Positions 26,077 to 34,125 of a stretch of DNA of 64,000 bases are shown here, in pieces; position 1 is the first letter of the stretch; each line of letters begins with the position of its first letter. Where the stretch lies: the NCBI RefSeq assembly GCF_900090245.1, contig NZ_FMDN01000026.1, positions 1-64,000 of the forward strand. The letters run 5' to 3'. The position numbers were made by a program, and so were the translations under genes. Origin of the DNA: Micromonospora halophytica (GTDB lineage: Bacteria; Actinomycetota; Actinomycetes; Mycobacteriales; Micromonosporaceae). The notes under the pieces were generated by a model. The model was not told the DNA's origin. It saw only the letters and a program-made list of their open reading frames with translations, and ran no database searches.

Positions 26077-26380
26077 CTGAGGTGGCTGGTCCGTGAAAGA
26101 CGAACACCACCGGCGGGCCCCGACCCGCCGGCACCGGCCGGGGCTGCCCACCCCGCACCGCGCCCCGGCCACCGGCCACCCGCGCACCGGACCGCCCGGC
26201 CACCCGCCCACGCACGGCAGAACCCGCCGCCACCGAGGTGACGACGGCGCACACCACCGCCTGGCCGACCGGACCCATGCCCGACACCATAGGCCCGCGG
26301 CCACCGGAAACCAACCACGATCCGCCGCCGGCCCGCCACGGTAAGGTCACCGGCGTCCACCGGGGCAGGGGAGAGGTCCA
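26077..26380 (-). other. leader region of the DksA-like gene
   Basis: About 300 nt with no convincing conserved gene. On the minus strand a TATGGT box (26286-26291) lies 7 nt before ATG 26278, which opens a frame running without a stop through the terminator into the DksA-like gene. A leader peptide or N-terminally extended isoform is possible. The plus strand end holds the GGGGAGAGG ribosome-binding site of the SDR gene. Confidence 0.4.
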
Positions 26381-27109
26381 GTGAATCCGGTCACCGTCAT
26401 CACCGGCGGCAGCCGCGGCATCGGCGCCGCCACCGCCCGCCGCCTCGCCACCGAAGGCCACCACGTCGCCATCGGCTACCGCCGCGACCACCACGCCGCC
26501 GCACAGGTCGTCGCCGACATCCGCGCCCACGGCCGACACGCCGTCGCCGTACCCGCCGACACCACCGACCCCGACCAGATCACCCGCCTCTTCGACGCCG
26601 CCGCCGATCTCGGCCCCGTCACCGCACTGATCAACAACGCCGGCGTCACCAGCCCCATCGGGCCCTTCACCGACCTCCGCGTCGACGACCTGCGCCACGT
26701 CGTCGACGTCAACCTCATCGGCTACGTCCTCTGCGCCCAACAGGCCGCCCGCCGACTCACCCGTGGCGGCGCCATCGTCAACATCTCCTCCGCCGCCGCA
26801 ACCCTCGGCAGCCCGGGGGAGTACATCCACTACGCCGCCGTCAAAGCCGCCACCGACACCCTCACCGTCGGCCTGGCCAAGGAACTCGCCCCACACGGCA
26901 TCCGCGTCAACGCCGTCGCCCCCGGCATCATCCGCACCGACATCCACACCCTCTCCGGCGTGCCCGACCGCGCCGAATCCGCCGCCGGCCGCGTCCCCCT
27001 CGGCCGCGCAGGCGAACCCGACGAAGTCGCCGGAGCCGTCGCCTGGCTGCTCGGCCCCGACGCCTCCTACACCACCGGCGCGGTCCTGCGCGTCGCCGGC
27101 GGCCTCTGA
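26381..27109 (+). CDS. SDR family oxidoreductase, FabG-like
   Basis: 242-residue classical short-chain dehydrogenase. The cofactor motif is TGGSRGIGAATA (TGxxxGxG), with NNAG, catalytic S in NISSAAATLGS, and YAAVK carrying the Tyr and Lys. The loop after strand 2 (GYRRDHHAA) with basic residues suggests NADP(H). The C-terminal SYTTGAVLRVAGG matches 3-oxoacyl-reductase-like members. Physiological substrate unknown. GTG start with GGGGAGAGG upstream. No operon partner. Confidence 0.88.
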   Translation: MNPVTVITGGSRGIGAATARRLATEGHHVAIGYRRDHHAAAQVVADIRAHGRHAVAVPADTTDPDQITRLFDAAADLGPVTALINNAGVTSPIGPFTDLRVDDLRHVVDVNLIGYVLCAQQAARRLTRGGAIVNISSAAATLGSPGEYIHYAAVKAATDTLTVGLAKELAPHGIRVNAVAPGIIRTDIHTLSGVPDRAESAAGRVPLGRAGEPDEVAGAVAWLLGPDASYTTGAVLRVAGGL

Positions 27110-27127
27110 CGCACCGCCCTCACCCCG

Positions 27128-27805
27128 TCAGGACCGACCCCCGACCCGACCGGCGCCACCGTCCGGCAGCACGAACCGCCAGCGCCGGGCCCGCAACAGC
27201 GGCACGACCCGCGCCACCGCCTCGACCGTCTGACTACGATCCCCACCCCCGTCGTGCAGCAGCACCACCGCACCCGGCCTCACCCCGTCGCACAACCGGC
27301 GGACCAGCTCGCCCACGCCGGGCGGCTCCCAGTCGGTCACCGCCAGACGCCAACCCACCGACGTCATCCCCAGCCCCGCCGCCACCGCCGGCGTCCCACC
27401 CCACGCGCCGTAGGGTGCGCGGAACCAGGGGACAGGCGCATCCGGTACGGCCCGCATGATCGCCGCATGCGTCCCACGCAGATCGGCCTCGACCCGCTCA
27501 GCCGGCCACCGCGCCATGTCGTCATGGCACGTCCCGTGGTTGCCCAACACGTGTCCCTCCTCGACGATGCGCCGAACCACATCGGGACACCGGTCGACCT
27601 GCTCGCCACAGACGAAGAACACCGCGGGCACCTCGTGCGCGCCCAGCACGTCGAGCAGGCGCGGCGTGTGCACGGGGTCCGGGCCGTCGTCGAAGGTCAG
27701 GCTGACCAGCTTGCCCCGCCCGGGCACCGTGTCGACGATCCGAACCGTCGCCGCAGCAGTGCCGGCGCGGCGACGGGGACCACGGGGTGGAGCGGTGGAG
27801 AACAT
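27128..27805 (-). CDS. NodB-type polysaccharide deacetylase
   Basis: CE4 esterase fold, 225 residues. Motif 1 SLTFDDGPDP (catalytic base and metal Asp), motif 2 GNHGTCHDDM (variant of the H-x3-H metal site), motif 3 FRAPYGAWG, and motif 5 LLHDGGGDRSQTVEAV. It probably removes N-acetyl groups from cell-wall or chitin-like polymers. A basic N terminus (RGPRRRAG) precedes the domain but there is no clear signal peptide. It lies downstream of the xylanase on the same strand, about 190 nt away. Confidence 0.87.
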   Translation of the reverse strand: MFSTAPPRGPRRRAGTAAATVRIVDTVPGRGKLVSLTFDDGPDPVHTPRLLDVLGAHEVPAVFFVCGEQVDRCPDVVRRIVEEGHVLGNHGTCHDDMARWPAERVEADLRGTHAAIMRAVPDAPVPWFRAPYGAWGGTPAVAAGLGMTSVGWRLAVTDWEPPGVGELVRRLCDGVRPGAVVLLHDGGGDRSQTVEAVARVVPLLRARRWRFVLPDGGAGRVGGRS

Positions 27806-27997
27806 CGGCGAGCCTTCCGAACGGGGACAGGTCCGATCCCGCCCCGGGGCAACGGGCCGTACGACCGAGCAGCAGGCCCCGGGGCAGGGCCTGCTGCTCG
27901 CGCGTCAGCCCATCTACTTCCGTCGATCAGCACCGAAGTGCCGCCGGCGCCACGCGCCCGGACCGCGGACGCCCCGGACGGTGCCGCCGGGAGACAC

Positions 27998-29191
27998 CTA
28001 GCGGCGCGGACGGTGCGTGGCACGGGGGAGGACGTACGGCGGACCAGCGAAGATCAGGTCCGCCTTCACCTCCTGGTACGCCCGCTTGGGCTGGTACCGC
28101 TCGTCGTAGAGGGTGGCCAGTCCCTCCGGCGGGTCGTCGAACCAACCCGGCACCCACGAGTGCCGGTCGCTGAAACCCCAGACCGTGTACGACAGGCAGT
28201 GCCGGTCGGCCAGGCACGCCTTGAGCAGCACACTGAAGTTCGCCGCGGACGCCTGCAACCGGGGATTGATCTCCTCGGAGTCCCCGGTCTGCACGCCCTC
28301 GGTGAGCCGGCTGCGCACGTCCACCTCGGTGAACGCCGTGGCCAGGCCGAGCGCCGAGAACCGCTTCAACGCCGCGGCGACCTGGAGGGTGTCGAAATTG
28401 CCGTACTGGGTGCCCAGATGCCCCTGACTGCCGACACCGTCGAGCGGCACACCCTCGGCCAGCAGCCGCTTGGCCATGTCGTACACGAACTGGGTCTTGT
28501 CGTCGGCAGGGTCGCCCGAGCCGAAGGCCTCGATGTTGTAGTCGTTGTAGAACAACAGGGCCTTCGGGTCGGCGGCGCGGGCCCAGCGGAACGCGTCGGC
28601 AATGTACCCGGGCCCGAGATGCTGAGCCCAGAAGCCCTTGTAGTGCAGCGTGGACGGAGTGTCCCAGGGGTCGCTGACGGCCTCGTTGACCACATCCCAC
28701 TGCCAGATCCTGCCCCGGTAGCGGCTGACCACGGCGGTGATGTGGTTGCGCAGCAGCTCGCGCAACTCCTCACGACTGATCGAACCGTCGGCCACTCCGC
28801 TGGTCAACCAGCCGGGCAACTGGTTGTGCCAGACCAGGACGTGCCCACGGATCCGCTGGTCGTTACGCCTGGCGAAGTCGACGAACGCGTCGGCCGGCCC
28901 CCAGTCGTAGCTGCCCCGGGTGGGCTCCAGGCTCTCCCACTTCATCTCGTTCTCGGCGGTCACCGACGAGAACTCCGAGGCGGCGAGTTCGCGGTAGCGC
29001 GGGTCGGCGGGGTCGGCGAGGGCGTCCATGTCGACCGCGGTGCCGATGTGCAGGCCGTGGCGTTGCCCGAGCGTGCCGAGGCTCTGCGCGGTCGGGTCGT
29101 AGGGGCGCCCGGCCGTGGCCGGCAGCGCGTTCAGCGCCGCGACGGTCGCGACGGCGACCGCGGCGACGGCTGTCCACCGTCTCAGCTTCAT
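27998..29191 (-). CDS. GH10 endo-1,4-beta-xylanase, secreted
   Basis: 397 residues. A signal peptide (MKLRRWTAVAAVAVATVAAL ... ALPATAG) precedes a complete GH10 barrel. The acid/base Glu lies in WDVVNEAVSD and the nucleophile Glu in TAFTEVDVRS. The substrate-binding motifs WESLEPTRG, GHVLVWHNQLPGW and WGFSDRHSWVPGW are present. There is no carbohydrate-binding module after the barrel. It cleaves internal xylan bonds outside the cell. AAGGA precedes the ATG. The 200-nt upstream region is AT-richer and likely carries sugar-responsive operators. Confidence 0.94.
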   Translation of the reverse strand: MKLRRWTAVAAVAVATVAALNALPATAGRPYDPTAQSLGTLGQRHGLHIGTAVDMDALADPADPRYRELAASEFSSVTAENEMKWESLEPTRGSYDWGPADAFVDFARRNDQRIRGHVLVWHNQLPGWLTSGVADGSISREELRELLRNHITAVVSRYRGRIWQWDVVNEAVSDPWDTPSTLHYKGFWAQHLGPGYIADAFRWARAADPKALLFYNDYNIEAFGSGDPADDKTQFVYDMAKRLLAEGVPLDGVGSQGHLGTQYGNFDTLQVAAALKRFSALGLATAFTEVDVRSRLTEGVQTGDSEEINPRLQASAANFSVLLKACLADRHCLSYTVWGFSDRHSWVPGWFDDPPEGLATLYDERYQPKRAYQEVKADLIFAGPPYVLPRATHRPRR

Positions 29192-29739
29192 CTCGTGTCC
29201 TTCCGGAGTGGACCGCCGCGCCGCGTCCAGGAGAGGTGCGGGACTCCACGACGCCGCAGGGCGGTGCCGTACGCGGGAATGTCGGGTGTACGTCCACAGC
29301 GGTCGCGGGGCCGCGAACGCCTCCGATAGTTCCGGATCGACTTCCGTAACTTGACCGAAACGTTAGGAGCGGAGACCCGGCCGGTCAACCACGAAGATTT
29401 CCGGAAGTTCCTGGGGTGCTGCTGATCAGCGCGCCACCTGGACGGCGGTCACCAGGGTGTCTGGAGGTCCGGAAGTTTCGGGGTGCCATCCGGGGTGGGG
29501 TGTGAGGTGCCCGGATGTCGCTGTGCGGCGCACCAGCGGTGCCGACCGACGCGACGCCGTGAGGGGCGCGGCCTGTCGACGTGCGACTGTGGCGATCGAA
29601 CCGTGGGGCTGAGCGGGTCGCACGGATCGCCGGGCGACAAGTCACTGACGTGTCAGCACCCACAGTCACAGGCGTGGGGATGCTGGTGGGGCGTCCACAC
29701 TCCAACCGCCCCCTTCCCAGCCGATCCAGCGGTGATTCG
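29192..29739. other. xylanase promoter region and gene-free stretch
   Basis: No convincing coding sequence. The xylanase-proximal 200 nt are AT-richer. CCGGAAGTT occurs at 29401-29409 and again at 29469-29477 as direct repeats, and related TTCCGGA/GGAAGT fragments lie at 29330-29345. These could be regulator sites, but I recognise no known consensus. Confidence 0.4.
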
Positions 29740-29753
29740 ATAATGCACATTAT
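29740..29753. repeat. ATAATG-CA-CATTAT palindrome
   Basis: A perfect 6-bp inverted repeat with a 2-nt centre in an AT-rich pocket inside gene-free DNA. It has the size of a TetR/GntR/MarR-type operator or a promoter element. Confidence 0.55.
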
Positions 29754-29860
29754 GTCAAGTAACCTGCTCGGCGGCCCTTCCCTGCTAGCGGCGGACGGCC
29801 GGCGCAGACACACCTCCACGCCGCCCGGTCGACCAGCCTTCCCCGGAGGTGCCAGCCCGG

Positions 29861-29891
29861 TTGCCGTGGCGCGCCAGGCGCGCCACGGCAA
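29861..29891. repeat. 31-nt perfect palindrome
   Basis: Two 15-bp arms (29861-29875 and 29877-29891) are perfectly complementary around a single central base. It is too tight to loop well as RNA, so a DNA-level role (dimer or recombinase binding, or cruciform) is at least as likely as termination. Confidence 0.75.
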
Positions 29892-30161
29892 AGACCAGCG
29901 ACTCGGCCAGGTTGCTCGGCCGGGCCGCGGTGGGCCTCGCGGAGCCCACTGGCGCGACCAGACAGACCCGCTGCTGGGCGCCTCGCCGCGGATCCGCTCC
30001 CGCTTCCGCGGCGAGCCCCGGTCTGCCTGCCGGCACCGGCCGGCGCAACCTGTCGGCATCGCCGCCTGCTGGCCTCGGTGCCGCACCCGCTCGGGTCGTG
30101 GCGCAGGCCCTCCCCTTTCTTCGTCAACGGGATCGAGGGCTGGTCGACGGTAAAGCGAAAG
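29892..30161. other. gene-free stretch before the recombinase
   Basis: No supported gene on either strand. Open frames here are arginine- and proline-rich and look like chance. A decayed gene cannot be excluded. Confidence 0.4.
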
Positions 30162-30187
30162 TCATGCATAATATCCCTTATGCATGA
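30162..30187. promoter_or_regulatory. perfect dyad overlapping the recombinase start codon
   Basis: Two 10-bp arms, TCATGCATAA and TTATGCATGA, are separated by 6 nt. The second arm contains the ATG at 30180. Binding by a repressor, or an RNA hairpin, would mask the start. Confidence 0.7.
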
Positions 30188-31184
30188 CAAACAGGACGAA
30201 TCGGTAGCGCGACTGATCGAGGAGTTCCTGACCGCGCGGGCCACCCGTAAACCCTCCCCGCACACTCTGGAGGCGTACCGGAGGGACCTGCGCACCGTCG
30301 CCGCGCTGGTGGGCGAGGACGCCGCTCCTCCCCTCCCCCTCGACCGGGTCATGATCTCCGCCCTCTCCCCCCGGGTCATGCGCGCGGCGTTCGCCCGGTT
30401 CGCCGCTCCCCGGGCTGCGGCGTCGGTGCACCGGGCGTGGTCGAGCTGGAACGCCTACTTCACCTTCCTGGTGGCCGAGGGGGTGGTGGCCGGCAATCCG
30501 ATGCCGGCGGTGGGTCGTCCGCGTACCCCGCTCCCCCAGCCGAAGCCGTTGCGCGGTGACGACACCCCGGAGGAACTGCTGGAGTCGGTGGCGCGCGAGG
30601 ATGCCCGGCAGCGTGATCCGTGGCCGGAGCGGGACGTGGCGGTGGTGGCGTTGGCGCTCTGCGCGGGGCTGCGCCTGTCGGAGCTGCTGGCGTTGCGGGT
30701 GTCGTCGGTGGGCGGCCGGGTCGGTGAGCGGCGGGTGGACGTGGCAGGCAAGGGCGGCCGGCCGCGGGTGGTGCCGATCGAGCCGGAGCTGGACCGGGTG
30801 CTGGTGGCCTATCTGGACAGTCGGGCGCGACGGTTCGGGGCGCGTAGCGTACGGCCGGATTCGCCGCTGCTGGTGGACCGGCGCGGTGAGCCGCTGCGCC
30901 GGGGTGGGCTGCAGTACCTGGTGGACTCCTGTTACCGGCGGGCGGGTATCGGTGACCGGGTGCCCCGGGGTGCGCGGTTGCACGCGTTGCGGCACACGTT
31001 CGCGACGCGGTTGGCGGAGGACGGGGCGAGCGCGGCGGAGATCATGCGGTTGCTGGGGCATGCGTCGTTGGCGTCGTCGCAGACGTACATCGAGGTGACG
31101 GCGGGCCAGCAGCGGGCGGCGGTGCGGTCGAACCGGACGCACCGGGTGTTGTCGGGTCTGCTGGGCGACATCCTGCCGAGGTAG
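30180..31184 (+). CDS. tyrosine recombinase/integrase
   Basis: 334 residues. A core-binding domain (HTLEAYRRDLRTVAALVG) is followed by a catalytic domain with R in GLRLSELLALRV, K in GKGGRPR, HALRHTFATRL, LGHASLASSQTYIEV carrying the second His and nucleophile Tyr. Closest in type to XerD-like recombinases. The ATG at 30180 is inside a perfect dyad and there is no Shine-Dalgarno sequence, so initiation may be leaderless or regulated. No phage genes are nearby. The palindrome-rich 1 kb upstream might hold its target sites. Confidence 0.86.
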   Translation: MHDKQDESVARLIEEFLTARATRKPSPHTLEAYRRDLRTVAALVGEDAAPPLPLDRVMISALSPRVMRAAFARFAAPRAAASVHRAWSSWNAYFTFLVAEGVVAGNPMPAVGRPRTPLPQPKPLRGDDTPEELLESVAREDARQRDPWPERDVAVVALALCAGLRLSELLALRVSSVGGRVGERRVDVAGKGGRPRVVPIEPELDRVLVAYLDSRARRFGARSVRPDSPLLVDRRGEPLRRGGLQYLVDSCYRRAGIGDRVPRGARLHALRHTFATRLAEDGASAAEIMRLLGHASLASSQTYIEVTAGQQRAAVRSNRTHRVLSGLLGDILPR

Positions 31185-31289
31185 TGGCGCACGGCCGCGG
31201 TCAGTGGCTCGGGTCTGTGGTTCCGGGAGCTTGGTGGCCGCGAGCGGTGGTGGATGCGCTGCGGCCGGTGGGTGTGGCAGGCTGACGGG

Positions 31290-31362
31290 TGGTACGCGAC
31301 TGGCGGCACGGGGATGGGTGAACCATCGGGGAGCTCGTCGCGGGGGTCGACCGCCTGGGCCT
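31290..31362 (+). promoter_or_regulatory. ZTP (pfl) riboswitch
   Basis: The sequence carries the ZTP aptamer core: GCGACTGGCGG, a hairpin GGGTGAACC, CGGGGAGC, and CGACCGCCTGGGC. P1 is formed by 31294-31300 with 31337-31343, and the diagnostic pseudoknot by GGCGG (31302-31306) with CCGCC (31351-31355). It senses ZMP/ZTP, signals of low 10-formyl-THF, and activates one-carbon genes. It ends about 19 nt before the folD start, so control may act on translation. Confidence 0.9.
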
Positions 31363-31380
31363 CCGTGGGCGAGGTGAGCC

Positions 31381-32271
31381 ATGTCCGTTTCCTCTTCTTC
31401 CACGACCGCCACGGCTCGGCTGCTGCCGGGTAAGCCGGTGGCGGAGCGCATCCTGTCCGAGGTGGCCGAGGGTGTGGCGGCGTTGCGCGCGGCGGGGGTG
31501 ACGCCGTCGTTGGCGACGGTGCTGGTCGGTGACGACGACGCGAGCGCGGGGTACATCCGGATCAAGCAGCGGCAGGCGGCGGAGTTGGGTTTCGCGTCGC
31601 CGCACGTGCATCTGCCGGCGTCGGCGTCGCAGGCGGATCTGCACGCGGTGTTGGAGGAGTTCAACGCCGACGCGGGGGTGCACGGGGTGCTGGTGCAGCA
31701 TCCGATTCCGGGGCATCTGGACTACGACCGGGCGTTGCAGGTGCTGGACCCGGACAAGGACGTGGATGGGATGCACCCGGTGAACATGGGTCGGTTGGCG
31801 TTGGGTCTGCCGGGTCCGTTGCCGTGTACGCCGGCGGGGATCGAGGCGTTGCTGGCGTACCACGGGGTGCCGGTGGCGGGTCGTGAGGTGGTGGTCCTGG
31901 GTCGCGGGGCGACGTTGGGGCGGCCGTTGGCGATGCTGTTGGCGCAGAAGCGGGAGACGGCGAACGCGGCGGTGACGGTGGTGCACACGGGGGTGGCGGA
32001 CTGGCCGCGGTACACGCGGCGGGCGGAGATCCTGGTGGCGGCGGCCGGGGTGCCGGGGATCGTGCGGCCGGAGCATGTGCGTCCGGGTGCGGTGGTTGTC
32101 GGTGGTGGGGTGCGGTACGAGGGCCGCCGGTTGCTGCCGGATGTGGACGAGTCGTGTGCACAGGTGGCGGGGGCGATCACGCCGAGGGTCGGTGGGGTGG
32201 GCCCGACGACGGTGGCGATGTTGTTCCGTAACGCGTTGCGGGTGGCGCAGGGTGGTCTGCCCGGGTCGTGA
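31381..32271 (+). CDS. folD: bifunctional methylene-THF dehydrogenase/cyclohydrolase
   Basis: Interconverts 5,10-methylene-THF and 10-formyl-THF in the cytosol. Motifs are GYIRIKQRQAAELG (catalytic Lys), VLVQHPIPGHLD, PDKDVDGMHPVN, PCTPAGIEALL and VVVLGRGATLGRPLAMLL (NADP-binding). Residues 1-12 are a Ser/Thr-rich extension, longer than usual. GAGGTGAG lies shortly before ATG 31381. The upstream ZTP riboswitch agrees with a role in restoring formyl-THF for purine synthesis. The gene is convergent with the EEP gene. Confidence 0.95.
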   Translation: MSVSSSSTTATARLLPGKPVAERILSEVAEGVAALRAAGVTPSLATVLVGDDDASAGYIRIKQRQAAELGFASPHVHLPASASQADLHAVLEEFNADAGVHGVLVQHPIPGHLDYDRALQVLDPDKDVDGMHPVNMGRLALGLPGPLPCTPAGIEALLAYHGVPVAGREVVVLGRGATLGRPLAMLLAQKRETANAAVTVVHTGVADWPRYTRRAEILVAAAGVPGIVRPEHVRPGAVVVGGGVRYEGRRLLPDVDESCAQVAGAITPRVGGVGPTTVAMLFRNALRVAQGGLPGS

Positions 32272-32287
32272 TGGGGCGACGGGGGGA

Positions 32288-33067
32288 TCAGCCGAGGTCG
32301 ACGACGAGGGGCCGGTGGTCGGAGATGGTCGAGCGGGGGGTGTGTACGGCGGTGACCGGGGGCAGTCGGTCCAGGCCGTGCCGGTCGGCGAGGATGTGGT
32401 CGAGTTGCACTCGGGGGTTGGCGGCCGGGTAGGTGGGGTGGCGGCCGAGGGGTTGCCAGCCGGTGAGCAGGCGGGCGGGGCCGGCGGGCAGGTTGAGGTC
32501 GCCGAGCAGGATGCGGGGTGCGGGCAGGGCGCGCAGGGCGCGTACGACTCGGCGTAGTTGGTGGGCGTTCCAGCCGGGGACGAAGGACAGGTGGGTGGCG
32601 GCGACGGTGAGTGGTCCGTGGGGGGTGTCCAGGACGGCGGCGAGCACGACGCGGGGTTCGTCGCGGAGCAGGAGGAGTCCGCCGCCGGGGCCGGAGATGT
32701 AGATCGGGGATCGTACGGGTGCGGGCTTGAGGCGGGTGACCTGCCAGGTGCGTACGGGGTGGCGGCTGATCAGGCCGATGCCGTAGCAGGGTTCGCCGTG
32801 GCCGTCGTCGTCGTGCCGTAGGGGGCGGAAGGTTTCGCCGGGGGTGCCGACGACGGCGGCGGCGAAGCGGTGTTCGGGGGCGCTGAGGGCGCGGGCGGCG
32901 ATGGCGGTGAGGTCGAGGTTGCCGCTGCGGGACTGGTCGCGGTCGACCTCCTGCAGGGCGAGGATGTCGGCGTCGAGGGCCTTGACGGCGGTGGTGAGCC
33001 GGTCGGGGTCGACGAGGTCGTCGTGCAGGGAGCGGCCGTGCAGCAGGTTGAAGGTGGCCAGGCGCAC
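32288..33067 (-). CDS. endonuclease/exonuclease/phosphatase family protein
   Basis: 259-residue EEP-fold protein, cytoplasmic. Motifs are TFNLLHGR (Asn of the active site), LALQEVDRDQ (metal Glu), THLSFVPGWNAHQLRR, ILLGDLNLPAG (DxN) and TISDHRPLVVDL (catalytic His). Substrate could be phosphodiesters of DNA, sphingolipid-type or inositol phosphates and cannot be chosen from sequence. GTG start at 33067. Confidence 0.88.
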   Translation of the reverse strand: MRLATFNLLHGRSLHDDLVDPDRLTTAVKALDADILALQEVDRDQSRSGNLDLTAIAARALSAPEHRFAAAVVGTPGETFRPLRHDDDGHGEPCYGIGLISRHPVRTWQVTRLKPAPVRSPIYISGPGGGLLLLRDEPRVVLAAVLDTPHGPLTVAATHLSFVPGWNAHQLRRVVRALRALPAPRILLGDLNLPAGPARLLTGWQPLGRHPTYPAANPRVQLDHILADRHGLDRLPPVTAVHTPRSTISDHRPLVVDLG

Positions 33068-33102
33068 TCTTGCACCCTACGTCGGCGTGGCATGGTTGCC
33101 GG

Positions 33103-33189
33103 GTGGTCAAGGTGTTGCTGTGTTCGGTGGTGGTGTTCGTCGTGGTGGCGGCGGTGGGGTTGTGGGTGCGTCGGCGGCGGGGTCGGTGA
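33103..33189 (+). CDS. possible 28-residue single-pass membrane peptide
   Basis: A GTG-initiated frame encodes VKVLLCSVVVFVVVAAVGLW followed by VRRRRGR, a hydrophobic helix with a basic tail. This is the arrangement of a small inner-membrane protein with a cytoplasmic C terminus. Coding status rests only on composition and the positive-inside pattern. Confidence 0.4.
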   Translation: MVKVLLCSVVVFVVVAAVGLWVRRRRGR

Positions 33190-33281
33190 GGTTCACCGAG
33201 ATGTGTTCCGGGTGTCGGGCCTGGTGAGGTGGGCCACAGGGTGGCGCGGGCGGTGGGGGCGGGTGGGCAGAATGGCCGCCC

Positions 33282-34061
33282 GTGGACCTGGACCCGCTGT
33301 CGTTGACCACCCTGCTCGCCGTGGCCGCGATGGCTGGTTGGGTCGATGCGGTGGTGGGTGGCGGCGGGTTGCTGTTGTTGCCGGCGTTGCTGGTGGCGGC
33401 GCCGGGGGTGCCGGTGGCGACGGCGTTGGGCACGAACAAGTTGGCGGCGATCGCGGGCACGTCGACGGCGGCGGTGACGTACGCGCGGCGTACGAGGGTC
33501 GACTGGGTGGTGGCGGGGCCGTCTGCGGTGTTGGCGGTGTGTTGCGCGGGGCTGGGGGCGGCGCTGGCGGGGTCGGTGCCGGCGGGGGCGTACCGGCCGG
33601 TGGTGCTGGTGGTGCTGGTGTCGGTGGTGGTGTTCGTGGTGTCGCGTCCCCGGTTGGGGGTGGTGGCGCAGCCGGTGCGGCGCACGCGGCTGCGGGTGGT
33701 TGTGGCGGTGGCGGTGGCCGGGGTGGGCATCGCGTTGTACGACGGGTTGATCGGGCCGGGTACGGGGACGTTTCTGGTGTTGGCGTTCACCGCGTTGGTG
33801 GGTGCGGATTTCGTGCACGGTTCGGCGATGGCGAAGGTGGTCAACGCGGGCACGAACCTGGGGGCGTTGGTGGTGTTCGCGGCGACGGGGCATGTGTGGT
33901 GGTTGCTGGGCGCGGCGATGGCGGTGTGCAACGTGGCCGGGGCGATGCTGGGTGCGCGGATGGCGTTGCGTCGGGGTGCCGGGTTCGTGCGGGTGGTGCT
34001 GTTGGTGGTGGTGTTGGCGTTGGTGGCGAAGTTGGGTTGGGATCAGTGGCGGGCGGGTTGA
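33282..34061 (+). CDS. TSUP (TauE/SafE, DUF81) family permease
   Basis: 259 residues, about eight membrane segments in two homologous halves. N-terminal MAGWVDAVVGGGGLLLLPAL and the repeat GIALYDGLIGPGTGTFLVLAF are the family signatures. TSUP members move sulfite, sulfonates or organosulfur anions across the membrane, usually as exporters. The actual substrate is unknown. GTG start at 33282. Next gene is a GNAT 64 nt downstream. Confidence 0.9.
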   Translation: MDLDPLSLTTLLAVAAMAGWVDAVVGGGGLLLLPALLVAAPGVPVATALGTNKLAAIAGTSTAAVTYARRTRVDWVVAGPSAVLAVCCAGLGAALAGSVPAGAYRPVVLVVLVSVVVFVVSRPRLGVVAQPVRRTRLRVVVAVAVAGVGIALYDGLIGPGTGTFLVLAFTALVGADFVHGSAMAKVVNAGTNLGALVVFAATGHVWWLLGAAMAVCNVAGAMLGARMALRRGAGFVRVVLLVVVLALVAKLGWDQWRAG

Positions 34062-34125
34062 GTCGGCAGGTTCTCGTTCGCCGGGGGGACGGGAACCTGC
34101 CCGCCGAGGCGGGTCGCTGAGCCTG

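Noticed and set aside
31722..33893. 720-codon minus-strand frame
   Set aside because: Low-complexity Arg/His/Pro sequence opposite folD and overlapping the EEP and TSUP genes; a shadow.
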